Below, piece by piece: positions 57,490 through 64,000 of a stretch of DNA of 64,000 nt. A program made the translations under genes and the position numbers. The first letter of the stretch is position 1; each line of letters starts with the position of its first letter. Under the pieces are notes generated by a model, which was not told where the DNA came from, searched no databases, and was given only the letters and a program-made list of their open reading frames with translations. This stretch comes from Mytilus edulis (Eukaryota > Mollusca > Bivalvia > Mytilida > Mytilidae), in NCBI RefSeq assembly GCF_963676685.1, contig NC_092353.1, positions 6,848,207-6,912,206 on the forward strand, read 5' to 3'.

Positions 57490-58137
57490 TCATTAGAATG
57501 AAATTCAAAACAGTGTGGCTGTGGCCATTGATTGACACACTAAATTCATCCATTGACTGGGACAAAAGAGGGACGAAAGATACCAAAGGGACAGTCAAAC
57601 TCATAAATCTAAAACAAACTGACAACGCCATGGCTAAAAATGAAAAAGACAAACAGAAAAACAATAGTATACATGACACAACATAGAAAACTAAAGAATA
57701 AACAACACGAACCCCACCAAAAACTAGGGGTGATCTCAGGTGCTCCGGAAGGGTAATTTACGTGAACGTTTGTCTGTAACGACCACTGTTCACGACGTAC
57801 CTACGATAGACATTTAAACTGTGGGGTCACCAAAGATTTCTTAACGCCTTTAATTATAAAATAATTCGAAAAATTAATTAGGAATAACCTTTATGTTTTG
57901 ATTTATATAATTGGAATAAATCAAAACATCGTGTTATTTCTGATTAATTTTTCGAATTACTTTATTAAGGTGTTGAGAAACTTTGGTGACCCCATAGTTT
58001 AAGTGTCTTTAACAAGTACATAGTGAGCAGTGGTCGTTACATACAAACGTTCACCTAAATTGTCCCAGTCAATGAATGAATTTAATGTGTCAATCAATGG
58101 CCACAGCCACACTGTTTTGAATTTCATTCTATTAAAT
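57490..58137. mobile_element. Foldback palindrome interrupted by an R4 insertion
   Basis: The outer arms, about 57490-57557 and 58072-58137, are inverted ('GTGTGGCTGTGGCCATTGAT' against 'ATCAATGGCCACAGCCACAC'). The inner arms, about 57765-57880 and 57945-58055, are also inverted ('TGGGGTCACCAAAG' against 'CTTTGGTGACCCCA', 'CGAAAAATTAATTAG' against 'TGATTAATTTTTCG'). An R4 copy sits only in the left arm, so it was inserted after the palindrome formed. Confidence 0.8.
57558..57760 (+). repeat. Dispersed repeat R4, best copy
   Basis: 'GAGGGACGAAAGATACCAAA', 'GGACAGTCAAACTCATAAAT', 'CTGACAACGCCATGGC', 'ACACGAACCCCACCAAAAAC' and 'GGTGCTCCGGAAGGG' define this family. Other pieces: 17518-17582, 19205-19345 (reverse) and 61840-62044. 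It is non-coding. Confidence 0.8.
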
Positions 58138-58354
58138 AATTGTTAAATTATAAGCATATCAACAAATACTTGAATGTGATTGGTCAGTTAAATTTTCTTT
58201 CATAGGTTTACACTTCGATAAACTTTTTTGGTTAAACTACTTTCGTTGCCTCTGTGTAAAATTGGTCACACTAATTATATTCACCGCTCTAAAAAGACTT
58301 TAAATAAAAATCAAGGAATGAAAATTTATCGGTCATATGAGGATTGGACACATT

Positions 58355-58455
58355 TTGGCCACGCCATTTTGGCCAAAAGGTAGCAGTAAAGAGATTTTGG
58401 TAGAAGCAACATCTGCAAAATAGCTCACTTAACCATGTGGGTCTGGTGAGCTAAA
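58355..58455 (-). repeat. Dispersed repeat R6, reverse fragment
   Basis: 'CATTTTGGCCAAAAGGTAGC' and 'AATAGCTCACTTAACC' relate it to 41480-41745. Around 58490-58670 are repeated 'AATTCGT(G/T)AT' phrases of unknown meaning. Confidence 0.5.
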
Positions 58456-58814
58456 ATTCTATGATTATGGATTTTAATCCGAAATCACAAGTTACAATAA
58501 AAACTGATAACTAATTACACAAATTCGTTATCACAAAATACCAAAAAATGTAATAACGAATGTCATTGGTAATAACGAATTCGACCGATTCGTGATAACA
58601 AATTTAATCTGTAATAATGAAATATGAAATTCGTGATGACGATTAAAATTCGTGATTTCGAATTCAAATTATGTTTTTGGAAGGTCCTAAATGGGCTTCC
58701 ATACAAAGGCTGCTTAGTATATGATAAATACATATACACATTTATGGATCTACAAACTGTCGATACCTTCATCTGCCATTGCACAAGGTCCATGGTTTTT
58801 CTCTGACTGTCTTT

Positions 58815-59450
58815 ACAGTAAATCCATTGGGTGTTGGATGTGTACTGATTGATACTTTAGTCTTAGATGCATGACTGTTGTATTAGTTGTTAGTGGCTTT
58901 GAACTAGCTCTCAGTAACCGCGAGTACTCTCGGATTTGTAATTAGTGTCTTTTTGTTGTTGCGATACATGTATCCAAGTTCACGGCCACGTCCACTTAGG
59001 GTTTTTGATAGATGTATATCTATTTGTATCCTTCTGATTTTTTTTTCAACTGATTTTTCATTCTTCTGTTGTACTGTTACACAACTGTCCCAGGTAAGGG
59101 GAGGGTTGGGGTCCCGCTAACATGTTTAACCCCGCCACATTCTGTATGTATGTGCTTGTCCCAATGCAGGATTCTGTAATTCAGTTGTTGTCGTTTGTTG
59201 ATGTGTTAAATATTTGTTTTTCGTTTATTTTTTGTACATACATTAGGCCGTCAGTTTTCTCGTTTGAATTGTTTTACTTTAATTTTGTCATTTCGGGGCC
59301 TTTTATGGCAGGCTAGGCGGCATGGGCTTTGTTCATTGTTGAAAGTCCTACGGTGACCTATAATTGTTATTTTTTGTGTCATTTGGTCTCTTGTGGAAAG
59401 TTGTCTCATTGGCAATCATACCACATCTTCTTTTTGATATCAAACAGTTT
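58815..59450 (-). repeat. Dispersed repeat R1, full reverse copy
   Basis: Block order matches 10323-10985 in reverse: 'TTAGTTGTTAGTGGCTTTGA', 'GGGTCCCGCTAACATGTTTA', 'GTCATTTCGGGGCCTTTTAT' and 'TCATTGGCAATCATACCACA', ending TCTTCTTTTTGATAT. It lies 80 bases from the receptor stalk exon donor. Confidence 0.85.
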
Positions 59451-59529
59451 GACGTCGAACTGTGACAAAAATATTGCCAGCTAACGTAACTTTTAACACA
59501 AAAAAACGAGCATATAAGTTATTACTTAC

Positions 59530-59802
59530 CATCAGAATCAGTATTGCCATTTATGTTGGATTTATCAGTCATAGGCGTAGCAGATGACATAATTGATGTA
59601 ATTTGTTCCGAAGTCTTGAAATTCTTGAAATTGTCAAGTGTTGTCTGAGTTTTGGTTGGTGTATCGCTTCTAGTTGTCTGAGGGTTTGTTGATGTATCGC
59701 TGAGAGTTGTCTGAGCTTGTATTGGTGTTTCATTTGTTGTCGTTAGTGCCTGATTACCGCATGATATTTCTAGAGAACTATCCTCTTCGCCTATTTTGTT
59801 TT
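59530..59802 (-). CDS. Transmembrane receptor, Thr-rich stalk exon
   Basis: A 273-nt minus-strand exon: acceptor TCTAACCTACAG at 59803, donor GATG|GTAAGT at 59530, phase 1 at both ends. It encodes ENKIGEEDSSLEISCGNQAL and then a Thr/Ser/Gln/Pro-rich stalk with repeating TTLSDTSTNPQ / TTRSDTPTKTQ phrases, ending NINGNTDSDG. This looks like an O-glycosylated mucin-like stalk between ectodomain and membrane. It was not visible as a long ORF. The exit phase fits the membrane exon at 41299. Confidence 0.75.
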
Positions 59803-60986
59803 CTGTAGGTTAGACATTAGTTATGAACAAAGATGTGCAAAGACAATAATACAAAATATGAAGAGGTTGCAACAGTTACTATTCAAATCCTATGTAAATA
59901 ACAACAGGTGATATTCACAAATATGTCGACAAAATCATCAGCATAGCCCCTGTATACATTACAAACAAGCAGCTGGCCACAATGTCCTGTGTCTCATATT
60001 TGTGTCATGAAGAAATATAAAATGAAAAAGAATTGAAATGAAATAAAAGCATTAGTCTATTTTTAAGACCCTGTCTAATGTCAGATAAGCTAGTCCCAAC
60101 GGAAATATATACGGATTGTTACAGGTTGTAGTTGTTTTTGTTGTGCTTTGTGAACTGTTGTTAGTCTTTTCTTCGTTTTCTTTCTTTTTTTTTTCTTTTT
60201 TTTTTTGTCAGTCTGGTTCCATTTAACAATATATATTAAACTTAGGTCCTAGCCACACGAACTCCTCCAAACAACGCGTTAAAATCAAGATAATGCTTTA
60301 ACCTCGCAACATTGTGTATGTGCCGGTCCCAAAGTCAGAAGTTTGTTTAATGGTTTGTTGCTGATTACAGATTTGTTTTTCGTTCATCATTTTATACATG
60401 AATTAGGCCGTTCGTTTTCTCGATTTTGCAATTTACATATAGTGAATATCAGTTTTAAAGAATGTATTTTATTTATTTTTGCTGCTGTTGTGGTTTGATG
60501 AAAACTTGCTCACTAAAATAAATTTGTGGGAGAGAGGAAAGCAGTGGTAATTTGGAATGCATTCGTTTTTTGAAAATTAATCAAAGTTATACGGTATGTG
60601 TCAATACAGTTAAACATAGCTCGTAATCTTTCAAAAATCAATAATTCGGCATCTTTAGTGTAGAAAATGCTTATTACATTTTTTTAACAAACTGATCAAT
60701 ATTCATTGATATTTGTGAGACTTTTAACAATCTTGAATCACAAGACAAATTTTGTATTTTTTAATGTCAAATGATACAATTCAACCATTTGTTTCAAAAA
60801 CTTTACATCACATGTTTTATCGAAAAAGGTTTTGTATGTAATGATTGTTTTAATGCATAAGGTTTGATTTTGTTATAGTACGTGTCATTTTTTAATGCGT
60901 ACCAATATTTTAATTGTTATATTCAATTCGTTCTGATTCTGATTATTATTGTAATTACTCAGAATGATCACATTAGGGTTACGAAC
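59803..60986 (-). other. Receptor intron between ectodomain and stalk exons
   Basis: It contains an R1 fragment (60286-60425) and a T-rich run near 60181-60206. Nothing else was recognised in 59810-60285 or 60426-60986. Confidence 0.6.
60286..60425 (-). repeat. Dispersed repeat R1, reverse fragment
   Basis: 'GTCCCAAAGTCAGAAG', 'AGATTTGTTTTTCGTTCATC' and 'AATTAGGCCGTTCGTTTTCT' are diverged R1 blocks. Confidence 0.55.
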
Positions 60987-61358
60987 CTCTAAGTATTTGT
61001 ATGCAGTATCCAACTGAGAATTGTCCGACTATTACTCTGGATGTGAATTGTAAATGCTCATTTCTAAATAGTGAAAACTTTTGTGTGTGCTCTGAACTGT
61101 TACATTTAATAGGGAAGCTAGGTAGTACACTATCGTTTGGTCTTATGTGATATATATCTATTTCCATCCCACACAAAGACTGCTCGGTAAAATTGTTAAG
61201 TCGTTTGATAAACAGGTTTACATAGCTGTTTGTTTTCTTTACTGAGACAGAACAAGAACAATTATCTTCTTGCTCTATTAGAGAAATAAATACACTGTCA
61301 ATGGTAGTGTCATCTGCATCTTCATCCACCACTGGTGTTGATTGACACAGTTTTGCCA
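60987..61358 (-). CDS. Transmembrane receptor, cysteine-containing ectodomain exon
   Basis: A 372-nt minus-strand exon, phase 1 on both sides: acceptor ACATGTATATTGCAG at 61359, donor TTAGAG|GTTCGT at 60987. It encodes 124 residues, AKLCQSTPVVDEDADD to GYCIQILR, with six cysteines (LCQ, NCSCS, LCG, KCN, YCI) and N-glycosylation-type sites (NFT, NSS). The pattern resembles a CUB-like domain, but I could not confirm it. A 1-1 exon is typical of shuffled extracellular modules. The open frame extends to 61422, but the acceptor and phase favour this start. No upstream exon or signal peptide was found before the window end, so the 5' part of the gene is missing. Confidence 0.7.
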
Positions 61359-61674
61359 CTGCAATATACATGTATAAATACAAATTAGTATCTACATTTA
61401 TAGATTTACCATTGTTAACCAATTTTATTTTATTTTAACTTCAGGCCGTTTTAAATGAAACGAAGATTGAAGTGTTCCGCAAGATGTGGAAAGACCACTA
61501 TAACAATAATTTAGGATGTGGTATGTCATATATCATTTTTCTCTGGATATTTATTAAAACAAACTTGTTTTAAGTACTTTTCTCTTCTCTTTGTTTGAAT
61601 TGTAAATATAGAATTGTAAATAAAACATACCGCCATGCTGTACACTTTGATCAAACACACCGGCATATGCGTTT

Positions 61675-61790
61675 TTGCGTTTTTCTAACTGCTGGAGGCC
61701 GTTCGGTTGACCTATTGATGTTAACTTCTATGTCATTTTGGATTTAGGTTAAGAATTGTCCCATTTGCAATCAAACCGCATCTTCTTACT
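61675..61790 (-). repeat. Dispersed repeat R1, degenerate reverse fragment
   Basis: 'GGAGGCCGTTCGGTTGACCT', 'TATGTCATTTTGGATTTAGG' and 'GCAATCAAACCGCATCTTCT' are decayed R1 end blocks. Confidence 0.5.
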
Positions 61791-61839
61791 TTAAATGATG
61801 AAAATATTATTTATAATTATGAAGGTTATACGTGAAACA

Positions 61840-62044
61840 TATTAGGTGTGTCATCTGCCTGTACCTGGAATTAACTGTCATACTAAGACAATAACAATCA
61901 AAACCAAGGAATAAACAAAGACTCACAAAACCAAGGGACATTTACATCAACAGTTATAAATAATAATTAAGAAACAATTAACACGAACTCCACTAAAAAC
62001 CAGGAGTCAAATCAAGTGCTCCGAATGGGTAAGCATTTCCTGCA
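61840..62044 (+). repeat. Dispersed repeat R4, diverged copy
   Basis: 'ACACGAACTCCACTAAAAAC', 'CAGGAGTCAAATCAAGTGCT' and 'CCGAATGGGTAAGCATTTCC' follow R4 order. Its right end meets the foldback element at about 62045. Confidence 0.6.
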
Positions 62045-63190
62045 CCGTATACGACACAGCTGTATTTACAAACAAATAATTCAAGTAATTTGACTAAAAC
62101 TAATTCATTTATTATCTTTTAAATACTCAATCAGGTAAGACTAAAATATATTAGTCATAGTAGAATACAGTTCAGTATTTCTTTGTTCAGTTCGGTAATG
62201 ATTGTAGGTTATCATATGACCGAAGAAGATTATCAGATATGATTTCTGACACACTTTAGTTATACAATATACGATTATAGTTCCCTACTTATTTTAGATC
62301 AAATCTCAAAAAAATATTTAGTGAACTATAATCGTACGTATAAGAAATATATAGCAGTGAAACTAGGTCTGACCTTGACTTTAAGGTTCATGTGGACCCT
62401 ATGGCTAAAATGGCCGTATTTTCACCTCAAAATTTACTCTGAGTACAGGAAAACCTGTGCATTTTGAGAAGTTTTAAGGCATAGCATGCCCTAGATGAAT
62501 AGAGTTCAAATGCATTGTATGATTTAGAAAATTCATAACTTAACTGAATTTTACCGTACACTTTTTTTCGTCCCTGCAGAAGATGATAAAATTAACAAAC
62601 AGTTGAGTTTACCTTGATATGGTCCACTCAGGTACACAGTTTAAATAACCAATTATTGTCAGGTATCTATTGTCCATCTCATGTCCATGTCAAACAAAAC
62701 AGCTCACTTCAATAATTACCTGTGGGGAAGTTCTCAAACCTGTTTCCCAACTTAGTTTATTTTGGCACCTTCTGGAGGAATGAAAAAAGTGCACGGCAAA
62801 ATCCTGGTAAGTTTTTATTTTTCTAAAACACAAAACAGATTTGAAATTTATTTATCTAGGGCATGCTATGCCTAAAAAATTTTACAGATGCACAGGTTTG
62901 TCTGTACTCTGTAAATTTTGAGGTGAAAATACGGCCATTTTAGCCATAGGGTCCACATGAACCTTAACATCATTGGTTTTTTTTCTGTTTTACGTTGGAG
63001 GTCAAAAACAAAGATAATGCAATTTAATACACTTATACTATGATGCAAAGATGTTTAAATAGGGAACGTGAACTGTATACTTCTATGACTAATATATTTT
63101 CGTCTTACCTGATTGAGTATTTAAAAGATAATAAATGAATTAATTTTAGTCATATTACTTGAATTATTTGTTTGTAAATACAGCTGTTTC
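62045..63190. mobile_element. 1.15 kb foldback element with two nested arm pairs
   Basis: The outer arms, about 62050-62190 and 63050-63190, are inverted ('TATTTACAAACAAATAATTC' against 'GAATTATTTGTTTGTAAATA', 'ATACTCAATCAGGTAAGAC' against 'GTCTTACCTGATTGAGTAT'). The inner arms, about 62380-62505 and 62858-62970, are inverted too ('GGTTCATGTGGACCCTATGG' against 'CCATAGGGTCCACATGAACC'). No ORF. A splice-donor-like CAG|GTAAGA lies in each outer arm, one on each strand. Confidence 0.85.
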
Positions 63191-63629
63191 TCAAACCACG
63201 CCTCTTTTGGAGGGAAATAGAATACTCATAGATAATTAATTTTGTTTACATATTCTGGTTCCCAGTTCTGATCTGTCGGTTGCATCTCATAGAGACATAA
63301 CTTTGGAATGTTACCAGTAAATATACATGTGAATATTGTTGATAATGAAATCTGTGGTAATCCTACAGTCTAGGTAGGGGTAGTTAAGAAATTTAGTGTT
63401 AGTTTAAACTCTTAGAAGTTCGGGGCATATACACGTTGAAAATATGCCGCACAGCTCTATATTTTGAAAAAAATAGTAGTGCATATAAACTTTCCATTCT
63501 AGGATATGATTTGTTTTTCTTCAAAATTCTTAGTAAAAGTGGTACAGTTTTAGTCGTAAAGGGAGTTTCTATGGGAAAATGCATTGTCAATATTTACAGA
63601 AATGCAACCCATAATAACATGAATAAGAA
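63191..63629. other. Unassigned stretch near the window end
   Basis: Overlapping 60-70-codon frames on both strands (63399-63654) lack protein features. No receptor signal-peptide exon was recognised on the minus strand. Confidence 0.4.
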
Positions 63630-63785
63630 CAAGAACACACTCGAAACATCGTAGTCCATGACTGAATAAGAGAACCTATGTCTTATTCTAAGCCTGGATT
63701 TGTAGTATAAGTATTGTCATCTGATAAAGTCATGTTGAATGTAAGGCGCACAATTTCTTCTGCTTCCGTAATATTTCTTTTTTTT
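63630..63785 (+). repeat. Dispersed repeat R9, third copy
   Basis: 'AACACACTCGAAACATCGTA', 'CCATGACTGAATAAGAG' and 'CATCTGATAAAGTCATGTTG' match the 56080 copy in order and orientation. Confidence 0.65.
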
Positions 63786-63924
63786 TTAAACCCGCGCTGG
63801 TTTTCCCACTACGATCAACTAACGATAAACTAGATTAAACGTTTTAACTAAATAAACCAAAACTATAACACGTATAGTGGTATAGAGGTGGGAGACAGAC
63901 TTGTTAAATAGTGCACTATTGTGT

Positions 63925-64000
63925 AAAAAAGTAAAATGACAAAAATACTGAACTCTGAGGAAAATTCAAAACGGAAAGTCCCTAATCAAATGTCAAAATC
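63925..64000 (+). repeat. Dispersed repeat R8, cut by the window end
   Basis: 'AAAAAGTAAAATGACAAAAA' and 'AAAACGGAAAGTCCCTAATC' match 55848-56062. The copy continues beyond the window. Confidence 0.7.

Larger units (their letters stand above)
41300..59529 (-). other. 18 kb receptor intron filled with retroelements
   Basis: Intron between the stalk exon and the membrane exon. It holds the R6 and R7 repeats, a TIR element (44374-45609), a Gypsy relic interrupted by a 6.5 kb LINE (45840-55790), a palindrome (57490-58137) and an R1 copy. Nearly all elements with coding remains lie on the minus strand, the gene's own sense strand. Confidence 0.7.

Overview
The window looks like a piece of a bivalve mollusc genome, most likely a mussel (Mytilus or a close relative). 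The reasons are strong A+T richness, spliced genes with kilobase introns, a C1q-domain gene, and dense dispersed repeats that I recognise from mussel sequence (for example the family ending in a 'GATGTGGTATGATT' edge, seen here in full and in pieces). No prokaryotic gene organisation, rRNA, CRISPR or intact tRNA was seen. The species call is from recall and repeat style, not from a search.

Host-type genes. (1) Plus strand, 2188-10122: a two-exon secreted C1q-domain protein, complete, with a 7.3 kb intron. (2) Plus strand, 16441-18990: a three-exon tyrosine recombinase of the Crypton/KIAA1958 (DUF3504) kind, with all catalytic residues seen. (3) Minus strand, 61358 down to 38232: the 3' part of a transmembrane receptor. 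It has a cysteine-rich ectodomain exon, a Thr-rich stalk exon, a membrane-helix exon and a tail exon with repeated YxxV/YxxL motifs. Splice phases match throughout; the 5' exons were not found. (4) Minus strand, 15603-15762: an orphan last exon with a second tyrosine-motif tail. (5) Plus strand, 23049-24588: a THAP-domain exon broken by a transposon with a clean 8-bp target duplication.

Mobile DNA fills most of the rest. 11-15 kb: a Penelope-like remnant and a 3.1 kb terminal-inverted-repeat element carrying other repeats. 19.9-21.6 kb: a tRNA-derived SINE abutting a Penelope-like reverse transcriptase relic. 25.6-27.6 kb: a 5'-truncated LINE between two 197-bp direct copies. 29.5-31.7 kb: tandem repeats. 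32.3-36.8 kb: a decayed Ty3/Gypsy integrase followed in the same orientation by a TatD-nuclease pseudogene, a polypurine tract and a candidate LTR. 45.8-55.8 kb (minus): a Ty3/Gypsy gag-protease relic into whose protease region a 6.5 kb L1-like LINE inserted, flanked by a perfect 13-bp duplication. That LINE carries an unexpected uninterrupted 430-codon ORF between its zinc-knuckle ORF1 and its endonuclease/reverse-transcriptase ORF2. 57-63 kb: several large foldback palindromes.

Most elements sit inside the introns of genes 1 and 3. The strongest leads are the extra LINE ORF, the Gypsy-plus-TatD arrangement, the apparently intact tyrosine recombinase with a 60-bp-arm palindrome just upstream, and the two tyrosine-motif tails.
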